Positions 12,191 to 23,695 of a DNA stretch of 64,000 bases are shown one piece after another (position 1 is the stretch's first letter; each line of letters opens with the position of its first letter). Made by a program: the position numbers and the translations under genes. Origin of the DNA: Cichorium intybus (lineage: Eukaryota; Streptophyta; Magnoliopsida; Asterales; Asteraceae); NCBI GenBank assembly GCA_023525715.1, contig CM042013.1, positions 83,812,494 to 83,876,493 on the forward strand. Direction: 5' to 3'. The notes below the pieces were generated by a model. The model was not told where the DNA came from. It made no database searches and saw only the letters and a list, made by a program, of their open reading frames with translations.

Positions 12191-15100
12191 CACACATCGC
12201 TGCTTGGAATACTCGTGGTCTTTGTAAGCGTTCTCATCAGAATTCTTTGAGAGATCTTATTCGCGATCAAAATCTAAATATTTGTGCTTCTCTTGAGACT
12301 CGTGCTTCCTTCCATAACCTTCCTCTTATCTGTATTCGTACTTTTGGCTCTTGGTCGTGGTCGTCCAACGGTCTCTTCTCCCCTAGAGGGACTAGAATTG
12401 TGGTTGCCTGGGATCCGCTTACCATTGATATGATGCTTATCGACTTAAATGATCAGGTTATGCATTTCAAAGTTAATATTCGTGACTCTAATAAATCCTT
12501 TTTCTGCTCCTTCGTCTATGCTCATAATGATAACATGATGCGTCGCTCTCTCTGGCATTCTCTTGCGGTCCATAAGAATATGGTTAGAGATACCCCTTGG
12601 ATTCTTTTGGGTAATTTCAATGTTGCTCTTGATATTAAAGATAGCACCTCAGGGTTGTCTGGTATTTCTCGTGCCATGGAGGACTTCAGGGATTGTGTCA
12701 ATCTGATGGAAATGGAGGATCTTAACTATAAAGGTCTCTTCTACACATGGACCAAGTCTCCTAATGGTTCGGGTGGCATCCTCAAGAAGATCGATCGAGT
12801 CATGGGAAATACTCACTTTGTTGCCTCTTTCCCCTCCTCTACTGTCAATTTTCTCCCTTACCGTTCGTCCGATCATACTCCTGCTGTGCTTTCTCTCCCC
12901 CATCGTGCCCCTTTCCATCCTAAGCCTTTCAAGTTCCCTAATTTCCTGACTTATAAGAACGATTTCAAGCAGATTGTTGCCTCTTCTTGGAACCCTAATA
13001 TCACTGGATATCGGATGTATAAGGTTTTCAAAAACCTTAAAAATCTGAAAGTGCCGATACGTAAGATGCTTCGCAACCAGGGAAACCTCTTTTCAAAGGT
13101 TATCTCTCTTCGTAATGAGCTTGATAGAGTTCAGATTGCTTTGGATCGGGATCCTTTCAATAAGGATCTTCGTGAAGAACAATGCAGGTATCTCCTCGCT
13201 TTCAACGAGGCTAGCCTGGATGAAGAGAGGTTCCTGAAACAAAAGGCTAAGGTTAACTGGCTGCGTGAGGGTGATAAAAATTCGGCTTTTTTCCACAAAT
13301 CGGTCAAAAGTCGTAAATCTCGCAATCGTATTAATTCTATCCAGGATGCTCAAGGTAACTGGATCTCGGGGAATGATCTTCCTAATCTTTTTGTTTCTCA
13401 CTTTCAAGCCTTCTTGGGTTCTGCCCAGCCTTCCACTGCTATTCGTGATCCTTCTTCCCTCTTCTCTAATAAGCTCTCCCCAATCCAATCTGCAGCCATG
13501 CTTACTCCTGTTACTGATGCGGAGGTTAAGTGTGTCTTGTTCCAGATGGGTGATGATAAAGCTCCTGGTTCTGATGGTTTCTCTGCTAAGTTCTTCAAGT
13601 CTGCTTGGGATATTGTTGGTCCTGATGTGTGTATGGCTGTTAAGGAATTCTTCTATTCTGGCAAACTTCTTAAGTCCTTCAACAGCACCATCCTTGCGCT
13701 CATCCCTAAAGTTGATTCCCCTTCCAAAGTCACTGATTTCCGCCCTATAGCTTGTTGTAACGTTGTTTACAAATGTATCAGCAAGATTATTGCGGATCGT
13801 ATCAAAACCATCTTTCTTCTCTGGTTGATGAAAACCAGTCTGCTTTCATCCCTGGTCGTTTGATCACCGACAACGTCCTTCTTGTCCACGAACTCATGCG
13901 TGATTATCATCGTCATCGTGGTCCTCCTAGGTGTGCTTTTAAGGTGGATATTCAAAAAGCATATGACACAGTTGACTGGTCGTTTCTGCAGAACATCTTG
14001 TTTGGGTTTGGTTTCCCCGAACGTATGATTGACTGGATCATGACTTGTGTTTCCACGGTTGCTTACTCTGTGAGTATCAATGGGAATACTCATGGTTATT
14101 TCGACGGTAAAAGGGGCCTTCGGCAGGGTGACCCCCTCTCTCCTTATCTCTTCACTCTTGTCATGGAAGTGCTTAACCTTATGATCAAGAGAAACATCCA
14201 TGATTCTGACTCTTTTAAATTCTACAGACAATGTGATGATCAAAGTATCACCCATCTCTGCTTTGCCGACGATCTCCTTCTCTTCTGTCATGGTGATAGC
14301 TCTTCGGTTAAAATAATATGTGATTCTCTTGAGGAATTTTCTGGGGTTTCTGGCCTCCATCCCAATACTGCGAAGAGTGAAGCATTCTACTGTAATGTTG
14401 GTGAGAGGACCAGGGCTGCCATTGACCTTATTGTTAAGTTTCCTGAGGGCTCTTTCCCTGTACGATACCTTGGGGTTCCTCTCATCACCACTCGTCTTGC
14501 CCACAAAGACTGTAAAGGCCTTGTTGATAAAGTCAAATGCAGGATTAATGACTGGAAAAACAAGTCTTTGTCCTTTGCTGGTCGACTCCAGCTCATCCTC
14601 TCTGTCCTTTCTTCTACTCAAATCTATTGGGCTTCTGTTTTTATTATTCCTAAATCTATCTCTAATGATATTGAGAAGCTCATGAGAGGCTTCCTCTGGT
14701 GCCATGGTGATTTGAAGCGTGGTAAAGCTAAAGTCTCCTGGAAAACTGTATGCCTTCCTAAGGAACATGGTGGTCTTGGCATACGTAACCTTGATATCTG
14801 GAATGTTGCCCTTATGGCTTCCCATGTTTGGAGACTCCTTTCAAAGAAAGAGTCCCTATGGGTTAAGTGGATCCACTCATACCGATTATGTGGCCGTAAC
14901 TTTTGGGATGCCCCCAAAAAATACGGTTCGGGATTTGCCTGGCGTAACATCCTGGATATGCGGGATAAGATAAGGGAGTATATAGTTTCCCAGATAGGTG
15001 ATGGATGCTCTACTTCTGCTTGGTTCGATAACTGGCACCCTGCGGGCCCTCTTTCTAAATTCTTGTCTCTCCGTGAAATCCATGATGCGGGTTTCACTCC

Positions 15101-15819
15101 TGATACTAAGGTTGCTGAACTGGTTCTTAACGGATCTTGGGTTCGGCCTCATTGTTGGAGAGATTACCATGGTGCTCTTCTTTCTCATAACCCTCCTTCT
15201 ATATCCACGTCCGTTCCTGATAAACTCCTTTGGAGATCTAGAGACGGTCAACTCTGCCCTTTCTCTATTCGTTCTGTGTGGCAGTCTATTCGCCCCTATC
15301 ACCAACCGGTCGTTTGGTTTCATCTTGTTTGGTTTTCCCAGAACATCCCCAGACATGCTTTCATTCTTTGGGTTGCTCTTAAAAATCGTCTTAAGACTCA
15401 TGATAAAATTAAAATTTGGGACACTAATTCTGATCTCATTTGTGCGTTCTGCGGGAACTGTCTGGATTCCCTTTCCCATCTCTTCTTTGATTGTTCTTTC
15501 ACTTCTTTGGTTTGGCATGACCTCCATCATGTCATGAATCTCTCCTTCTCCACCCATAGCTGGTATGATATCATTAGTCAACTCAACCCCATTAATAAGA
15601 ACAAGACCATTTGGTCCATCATTAGAAGACTTGTTTTTGCTGGAGCTGTCTACCACGTTTGGCGGGAAAGAAATTTACGAATTTTTAAAAAAAATAAAAA
15701 GATCTCATCATGCTGTCGTGAATAGTGTTAAGGATGATATCCGCTGTAGACTGCTGAGTCTTTCTATGAAAAGTTGCACTAATGTTGATTTGGCTAAAAC
15801 AATTTGGACCCTCCCCTAA
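12187..15819 (+). pseudogene. LINE ORF2: endonuclease-reverse transcriptase, two frameshifts
   Basis: The start ATG (12187) overlaps the ORF1 stop. An AP-endonuclease-like domain comes first (AAWNTRGL, SLETRA, SSDHTP near 12870). The usual GDFN motif reads GNFN at about 12609-12620, an Asp-to-Asn change at a metal-binding position. The reverse transcriptase follows: FRPIACCNVVYKCISKIIA, QSAFIPGRLITDN, DIQKAYDTVDW, LRQGDPLSPYLF and the catalytic FADDLLLF (about 14263-14286). The C-terminal zf-RVT domain is recognisable (HAFILWVALKNRLKT, CAFCG, SLSHLFFDC). The frame shifts by one base at about 13806-13812, and again at the A-run near 15685-15700. After that the tail continues in another frame to a stop at 15819. 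Function in the family: nicks target DNA and copies the RNA. This copy is inactive. Confidence 0.93.
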
Positions 15820-16072
15820 TTTTCCTTTGCGCTTTCTTTTTTCTCTGCTTGTTTTGGCTTGTATGGTTTGTTTGTTTTGCAGGTGGTTTTCCTTTATGTT
15901 CTTGTTTGCTTCTGGTTCCTTCTCTTGTTTTGGTTCCTAGTTTAGCCTGTTGTCCGTTGGGGCCTGTCCCAATGGATTTTCAGTTTTTTGGTGGGGAGTC
16001 CCCAGCCTTATATTGTATTTATTCTTTTTATTAATAAAATTTGCCAGAGCTGCCGCCCTCTTTACCCAAAAA

Positions 16073-16091
16073 AAAAATAAACAACATTTCC
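16073..16091. repeat. Right target-site duplication of the LINE
   Basis: This is an exact copy of the 19 nt at 9062-9080. Its leading A residues merge with the element's poly-A tail, so the precise border between tail and duplication is uncertain by a few bases. Confidence 0.92.
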
Positions 16092-17434
16092 TAAATGAGT
16101 CATAAAACATAACAGATTTAAAGTAGTTTGTAGTGTTTTGTAAACCTAGTTTGGAGATGTTTTGCATTTTTTGTTTACTTTCTATAAACAAATTATTGTC
16201 TTTTGGTCTTTACTTATTGGATTTTTGTAAAAAAAAAAAGCATATTTATCATTTTAGATAATATACAAGTTATTAATTAAATATTTTGTGATAATTTTGA
16301 TGTGCAAGCATTTTATCAACTTAATCTTTAAGTCGTGAGTTGTGGGTTAATAGGGTTATATAGTGGTCTATGACTATTCATGTTTGATACATATTATCGG
16401 TTACTAAAATACTTCTATTAAGATGTTTAATGAATTTGCAATGTATGAATATAATTGTTACGGTGGTGGTAAAGATAGAATAATTCTTAAATAAAGCTCA
16501 TGTTTAAGCTTTTGACATTTTTTTATTATAAAACATTATAATTTATTATCGTTCTGGACTGAAGTTTTATATTTCCATTAATTAGAGATGTTTTTTTTTT
16601 CATATCATAATAATTTAGTTGTTCGTTGTTATCATCATATGTTAACGAATAATGTTTATTTGGGAATGACAAGATTATTCTATTTTTTTAGTTGTATAAA
16701 GGTTCCTTTTAGACATTTGATAAAAATAAATATAGTTTTTCTAAATCGAGGATGTTATTATAATTATATGCCTTGTATAATGAATTTATTATATCATAAG
16801 ACAACCGACATTTTAATTAAAGGTCATTGGTTTTTCAGTTGAACATGATTATATATAAGGCAAGAATGTTATAATATACAAAAATCATGAAGGAATATCA
16901 TCATTTGTCAGACTTCAATTAATCTGAGCAAGGAAGCACATGAAAGAAATCGAGCAATTGCTTCGAAGCCATGGATGTTGAATCTCTTACCATTGTGGAT
17001 TTGTAACGCTCAAACATTAATTTTGGTTTTATTATGCTTGAAACCCAAACACAAATCACAGTTTCTTTCACATTCACCATGATAGTATCGAATAGCTAAA
17101 TAGAGAGAAAAGTAAACAATATCTACCTTGAATTCCTTGTTATCTATTGGCTTGAACTTGAGCTTGGTTCCCCATTATTTTAAACACTAGATATGATGCG
17201 AGTATGCACATTTCTATGCTTATTTTTAGATCATGAAAATGATGAGTGAATTTATGTATTTTGCATAGGAGGGATTGAGAGTCAATTTATTTCCTCCTAG
17301 TTCTAACTTTATTTTTGGAGAAACAAACAAATTTTATTTTTTTTGTTTCATGACATCAATCTTAGTCATAGTTTATTCATGGCAAAATGTGGTACTACCT
17401 GACGAGTTATGTATTATCTCTTGTATATAGATAT
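16092..17434. other. AT-rich intergenic sequence
   Basis: No credible gene, terminal repeat or RNA gene was recognised. The open frames are short and low-complexity. Confidence 0.5.
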
Positions 17435-18059
17435 TGTTGGAATACGATAACATCACAACAAGAATAGTGGAAGCAAAACAAAAGATCGTATTCCACAAAG
17501 GTTCACAAAATCATGCATACTTTTGTAACTGTAAACTAAAGAGGGATCAAGATATACCTTTTGCAATTCAGATATGATGTGTCTAGAATGTTTAGAGCCA
17601 AAACCATAACTCTTCTAATGAAATCGCACCCAATACAACGATCTAGCACCCGTTGATGTAGTATAATACTTAGCTTGAAGATTAAACAATGTTTCTACCA
17701 GGTATATGAAGAAAATCGGCTAATAGAGGGGAGGGGAGAGAGGGTGACGAAAATTAGGGTTTCATGTGTATCTAATTCGATAACTATGATGAGTATTTAT
17801 GATACTCATCATCTGTATATTATCCTCTTGTGCATAATGACTATTTGAAATTCAAATTGTTGATATTTACACTTAAGCCCTTTTCAAATTGTTGATATTT
17901 ACACTTAAGTCCTTTACTTTGATATATTAATAAACTCAATCTATCATGTTTACTTTCGATCTCTTTTGGCTAAATTATCTCTTGCGTGTAACCCAAAAGG
18001 ACCCTACTATATATACTAATATTACCAACTTGTTATGACCATGGACACATAATTAATAG
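17435..18059 (-). mobile_element. Copia-type 3' LTR of a non-coding element (copy 1 of a dispersed repeat)
   Basis: The left edge is TGTTGGAATACGATAAC, so the minus-strand LTR ends in CAACA. The right edge is a decayed polypurine tract on the minus strand (TGCAAGTGGTAGA, about 18060-18072). The GTGTAACCCAAAAGGACCCT region (17986-18005) recurs at about 38285-38304 and, diverged, at 45333-45352. The GAAGAAAATCGGCTAATAG region (17709-17727) recurs near 35366-35385. I read these as LTR copies of one family. Confidence 0.6.
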
Positions 18060-18650
18060 TCTACCACTTGCATGTGTAACAACAACGGTATGGCCTAATA
18101 TTCCCTAACCTAGTAAGGTGTATGTCATCCTAGACAAGTGTTGTACTCATCTAATGAAATAACCCTTAGCCAAGTGATCAAATATTCTGTTGTTCTACAA
18201 GATATCCATATAAACGTTTGACATGGAATTCTGTCGGTATCAGACACTAAGATTATGTTTCCCGATAGAGACTTGTGATTACCACAACAATCTGCACTGT
18301 AGATTCTATATCAATTCAGTTTGAGTACGATCGTACATTTGCTGTCAGCACTAAATCATCAAGGGGCCCATGGATATTGCTTCTCCTGTTAGGACAAAAG
18401 GAACAAATTAACTTTGACTACACGGCCTGGCCCATTGATCATGTCATACCTGGGAATTCCTTTTATGGCTGCCAGTTATGAGCAACGTTGGAAAAAACCA
18501 AGGCATAATAGATTATAGGACTAATAATTAATGCATCTCCGGTTGAAGAATATAAGATATTACCATCTTAGAATTATTTGTAACAAATTCTATGAAGTAA
18601 TTTCTAAGTGCGGGAATACTTAATCTCCATTAAGTATACATGAGATGTGA
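18060..18650 (-). repeat. Non-coding internal region of the same element family
   Basis: The blocks at about 18290-18370 (GTCAGCACTAAATCATCAAG) and 18540-18620 (AAGATATTACCATCTTAGAA) have clear relatives in the same order at about 45660-45720 and 45900-45980, downstream of another copy of the LTR. No protein can be read from them, which suggests a non-autonomous (LARD-like) family. Confidence 0.55.
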
Positions 18651-19172
18651 TGATCTAAAATTTTACATAAGATAATAAATGAATATAAGTATATTTTATA
18701 TTTAAAAGTTTAAGATTTTCATTTGATAATTATATGATGCAAGGGAAAAATATGGAAACCTTTATTGTAAGACCTTTTTATAAGCCATAATGAAGTGTTA
18801 CTTCATTTAAAAATTTGCCTTTAAAGCATAAGGGCAAAAAATGGAAATTTGGGGACAAAAGTGAAAAAAAGTAATTGAAAAACTTTAAAAAATATATATC
18901 TCAAAATCTAAAAGTAATTGGGAAAATTTCCTCAATGTGACTTTGCTAATATTTGGTGTAACAAGACGATAGGAAAAAGATTTGGGTTGCTTGGAGTTAT
19001 AACGAATAAGTTATGACGGTTTAAAGATGGCTCAAAAGTGACAAAAATGGCCAAGTGCACATGTTTGAGGGGTTGTAACGAAAATTACAGGAAGAACTGG
19101 ACTTAAGTCAGTAGGGATAAATGTAAAGCTCATTCTCGCCTTTCTAAAAATATAAAGTTTATAAATATTGGG
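18651..19172. repeat. Gypsy-type LTR fragment related to the 40812-45075 solo LTR
   Basis: This region matches, in opposite orientation, the right part of the solo LTR at about 44530-44910. Shared blocks include GTTATAACGAATAAGTTATGACG versus its diverged complement, AAGTGACAAAAATG and GACTTAAGTCAGTAGG. The copy ends abruptly at TTGG, where another LTR-like sequence (TGTCACACCTCG) begins. Confidence 0.55.
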
Positions 19173-20450
19173 TGTCACACCTCGCTAAAGTGGAAACATG
19201 AGGTGTAGCAGCTCAAGGTTTCATGCACAAGGTACAAGACAACGCCAACCATAACGTTTAAGCATTTAATGTTTACAGTACAAGTTTACATCAAAGTTCC
19301 AAAATATAATAGTTCAACATATCAAAAGCAACTTCAAGATTATGGCGGTGACTCTAAACCCTCACCGACCTTTTCCTGAAAAGCATGATAAAAAACGGTC
19401 AACTAACAAATAGTTGGTGAGTTCACAGGTTTTCAAAGTACCATAAGTTGATTTCAAAGCAAACCAGTAAGATAAACAATGCATTAAGGTAAGCAATTAT
19501 TAACCGCAAAAGTTTATAACATATACTCTTATGTGACGATGCATTGAGTCCACAACCAAACCTCCGACCAGACGCCCCAAGCCCCATGTTTTATCAGTAA
19601 CATGGGTAAATAATGGTATTATGCACATCACAATAGGGTGAGTGGGGATGGTCAGTCTCAAATAGCGTTATCCATAAAAACCATCGACTCAATAACGAGT
19701 TAATAGGTTGTGTAAGATAGAAATGGGGACTTTGCGTGCGATAAAATCTCAAGAATATGTCGCAAGCATAAGACATACATACAGTAAAAATTCCAAGTAC
19801 ATCAATCAATCCAAATAGTGTAAGTTTAAAGTTCACTAATAGTAAAACAATTTGTAATACGGTATCATGCTTTCCACCCTAAAATATAAAAACAGTAAAA
19901 AGGGATTGTGAATACTCACTAGGATTCGGTTGGGTTATGCACAATGATTTTCGCGGGTAAATTTCCAACGACAGCTCCTACTTGAGTCCTACGAAATATA
20001 AAGCATTAAGGTGCTTATGTCGTTTCTAGTGAGTTTTTGTGGATTGAAAAGATGTATTGGTCCCTTTTGATGATTGTCCATGGTTGGGAAGGATAAAGTT
20101 TGGAACTTTATGCCTTAAAGTCTGTTTTAGAACCATTAAGTTGGTTTTGAGAGTAAGCCAAACTCTCTTTGGTGGTTTAGTTGAAGTTTTGGACCATTTT
20201 GGACCCGTATCTTGTTCTTGAGCTAGCAAGGTTATGCTTGGATGTTAAAGTTAGGATTTTTATAGACTTAGGGACTGTTTGGAAAGTCCCTGGAAGGATT
20301 AAGACCTTGGCTGAATGAATTAAGAGCTTAATGGACTTTTAAGACTGTTCATAGTTAGTGACACTAAACCCTTTTGGTTGTGTCTTACACGCAACCCTTG
20401 TGTTTTCCATTTAAGGAAAGCGGTTCAGATCATCCAATCATGCTATGACT
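19173..20450 (-). repeat. Probable LTR-derived sequence beginning TGTCACACCTCG
   Basis: The left edge looks like the reversed 3' end of a gypsy LTR (minus strand ...GAGGTGTGACA). The text resembles the 46222 LTR in organisation (a run through CTCACCGACC and TTGGTGAGTTCACAG). A right edge and a duplicated target site were not found, so its extent is uncertain. There is no coding capacity. Confidence 0.4.
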
Positions 20451-22700
20451 CGTGAAGTGCAGTAATAGCAAACAATATCTTTTCAGATTTGTTTTTGTTT
20501 TGTTGAGAGCGTCTCTCTCAAAATCAATCATATGACTCTGAGTTTCGCTTCACTCAACTCATTATTGCTCAGAATGTAGGTACAATTCTATCTATGTTGC
20601 CTTCTTTTGACGACTTAATTACTTCCACTGGTTATCAGCCAGGTGTAACATCAATCAAATTTTTTTCACATAGACCGAGTCTCGCCCTAAGGTTCTCTCA
20701 TTTGGCAGCAACCAATGCTTCCAAGTAGTAGGATTGCTTATCTGTACGAATCTCAGTGTTTTATCACTAATCGGTATGTCACCCAGATCATAACACCTTA
20801 TGATGGTGACCAATACTACTGTTCTGCTAAGAGAAGGGTATGTTAGTTTTAACAGGAATCCGATCCTTGGTCAAGTCCTAGTGGTGACTAGAGGTTCTTT
20901 TACTTGGCTAATCCTCGAACTCCTTCAGGATTACTCTTGCTCCCACTATTTCCTTAAAATATGAGTCCTTTCTAAAAGAATTCCTCTTTCATAAGTACTT
21001 GCGAGAAAACCAATGAAGTAACACTGCCGATCAGGTTCAGGCCAGTCATGAGGTTCGGACGAACGTTACATGACTATGGACACTTCATGTACAAGTGGGG
21101 CGAACCCTGCTTTACATTTTAGACGGTGTCAACCTACTAAGTCTAAGATGTGGTCGGAATAGGCTTTTACGGTCTGAATGGTTGAATATCTAATTTATCA
21201 AAAACTAATTGGAAGTGTATCTAATACATCGAGGATCGAACTATTTCGACCAATGCTCGATCTTCTTCCCTAAGACACATTATAACCATTAATGTTCTTG
21301 GAAGAGGATAAACTGTGAAACTTTTTCTCAGTTTATGTTTTTCACTCAAACTATGTTGGTATTTATACTTCCTCTGAAGTTCTTGAACATTTCAAGGTTT
21401 CAATCAAATCGCTTATTCTGATAAGCGAGGCTATATTTGTCATAGTGATTGGCAAATATCATAAAGTATAACTTATTGTGTTTTATTCGTAGATTCGAGC
21501 AATTCACTAATGTGACCACTGCTCATAATCTTATGTCTTTTACATCTCCATGTAAATTTATGACTTTGTTAATTTTCTTCAAGATATGCATTCTTCGTTT
21601 GACTCTAAGTCAATCGATTCCAAAATCATATTCATTGGATCTTTGTGTGATACTTTCTTGCAACAATAATTTTATTAAGAACTCACTTCATCATGTGACT
21701 CCAGGTCCAATGATTCCAAAGTCCTTTTCCATCTGGACCTTTGGTTGAAGTGATTCTTATAAAAGTTTACTTTAACAATCATAGGAAACACAATTTATAA
21801 ATCCAACACACTTTGGATTCATCAACATTCAAGTCATTACTGTTAATGCCATTAACACATTCATACAACATTTCAAGGATAATTTAACCAAGTGTTAAGA
21901 GAAAAATCGACATTTTATTAAATCAAAAAGTATCCTTCAATAATGTACTATATGATGACATTGTCATATGCATTTACAAGCTAATAACTAGATGAAATAT
22001 CTAACTAAGCTTCAAAATTACACGAGCTTGTGATCTAATCCGAATATGCTCTTATGCTGCAATGTCCCACATCCTACTGAGTCCCTGCATACAAAGCAAG
22101 TGTGACAATCACATCATGTATCAACGAATCAAGGATCGGGAGTTTTGAACTTTAAATATGCCTGAGTTGCCAAACGATTCAGCTTTGGAGCATCTTCCAA
22201 TCTTTCTGTGACTGTATCCCACCCTGTGGATTCCCAGTTTGAAACATCTCAGAATGATTCAGACAATCTGGATCGTTTCTCGATACGTCTCATCTCTAGA
22301 CTCAATCCTGAAGCAGCTGAATCAGTGGAACCATGAATCAGTGGAACCATGCCTTTCAATGAATGACTCGTACAAAGTCAACATTGAACGCATTTCCATG
22401 ATAGTATTGTCCTGGTCTTCTTTTCTATATGTCTGGATGAACAGGTCGTACTGCCTAGTTAATGAGTCGAGTTAATGTTTAACTCCCGATTAATAGGGTG
22501 ACCAAGTTTATACAGTTCGCCTATGTGTCCCTCAATCAAGAGAACATGCAGACTAACGCTACTTATTATGCTGGCTTGTACACTTCAAGCTCCTTGGAGA
22601 TCCTAGTTGGTTCCTTTTTTCAACCGGTTCTCGGAACCTTTCCTCAACCAGTCATGTTAACTCATACAACCCCAAGAATTCAAAATCCCTACGGAACTCG
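20451..22700. other. Non-coding retroelement debris
   Basis: No protein domain is recognisable here, and the open frames are short and lack family motifs. One local 21-bp duplication containing GAATCAGTGGAACCAT occurs at about 22315-22355. The position between LTR-like pieces suggests the internal part of a non-autonomous element, but I could not show termini. Confidence 0.4.
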
Positions 22701-22703
22701 GGG

Positions 22704-23695
22704 TCAATGGTCAATTAGCATGAGGCTACGAACTTCTTCGGATTCATCAATTAAGAAGCCATGCTCATCATAAAGTTGTTGTGTGATGCCATGCTTTAGT
22801 GGGAAGGGGAGTGGATACTCAATCAGAAATGGCTTGCCAGCACAACTGAGCACCATTCTCCATTTGCAAAGCCATTTTACAAGGTTCAGGCCAATCAGCC
22901 TTTCCGTATTCAATAGATACTTTCTGAAACTCTCTGAAATAGGTGTTGGAGGAGGAGTAGGAGAGTTGATGCTGAGTCCAGACATCAATAAAATCATAAT
23001 TTATTAGTTTAAATTTAATCCTTTTAAAATAATTACCCAAATTATTATTTAATAAGGCTAGGATCCAAAATACCCCAACTATGGTGTGAAGTGGGATGTC
23101 GTAATCACAACATAATGGTCATTAAGGTAGATACACATTTATCAATTTCAGTCTTATGAAATCCCTAGATCTGTGAGATTCATTGAACTGTTCAATGGCA
23201 TGTTTAATATCGGATTATGCTCTTCTATTTGTGACTGGGACGTCGAGGATCACAAACAAGATGTTAATAACCATGCAAATGTGTTTGGTAATCTCAATAT
23301 CGTTTATCATCTCAAATTGATGTTCCGGTTAACCACACACGCTCCATCAAAAATGATAATTTATGAGATACCCATTACCACTCTTTATGAGCCCCTATTA
23401 GTGTGCCGGTAAACCACACATGCTCCACTAATGTCTCATAAAGTGTAATGTGCAATTTCATGGATTAGCATATCTTTCACATTTTTCCTAAAGTAACTAG
23501 ATTTGGGAATTTTATAAAACAGGTTCTAGTACTTTGATTAATAACATTATACTTTTAATGAGATTAAGCGGTCCTATCAAACTCGTTCTGCTAACGACCC
23601 TCCACTGATCAAAGGAGCGGTGGGTGAGAGTGGACACCCATTTAACCACCATTTTACAGGCAGTTTCCTTATCCCCCTTATAGGCCAGCTTCGTG
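22704..23695 (-). pseudogene. Copia 5' leader and gag N-terminus, fragment D
   Basis: The minus-strand frame 22997-22704 encodes a gag start (MILLMSGLSINSPTPPPTPI, later EVRSLML). It aligns by eye to the gag start at 31745 in copia C (PPPPTPTNISLLSVLSREKL, VACLML). The upstream leader (about 23001-23690) shares ordered blocks with 31750-32360, for example AAGGCTAGGATCCAA, CACAATGGTCAT-like text and CCTAGATCT(G/A)TGAGATTCATTGA. It is a second, diverged member of the C family. It abuts the broken reverse transcriptase of copia B at about 23695. Confidence 0.7.

Larger units (their letters stand above)
9081..16072 (+). mobile_element. Full-length L1-type LINE retrotransposon (degenerate)
   Basis: The element is about 7.0 kb between its 19-bp duplications. 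A short 5' leader is followed by ORF1 (nucleic-acid-binding protein) and ORF2 (endonuclease, reverse transcriptase, C-terminal zinc-binding domain). A T-rich 3' UTR (about 15820-16062) then runs into a poly-A stretch. The domain order matches plant L1 elements of the Ta11/Cin4 kind. The 5' end is not truncated, which is uncommon for LINEs. Frameshifts in A-runs and one in-frame stop mean it cannot currently move by itself. It points away from FMT and sits about 0.5 kb upstream of that gene's leader. Confidence 0.93.

Noticed and set aside
14886..15656. 256-codon minus-strand frame and a 352-codon one at 13767-14825
   Set aside because: Both are antisense to the LINE reverse transcriptase, whose motifs are unambiguous on the plus strand.
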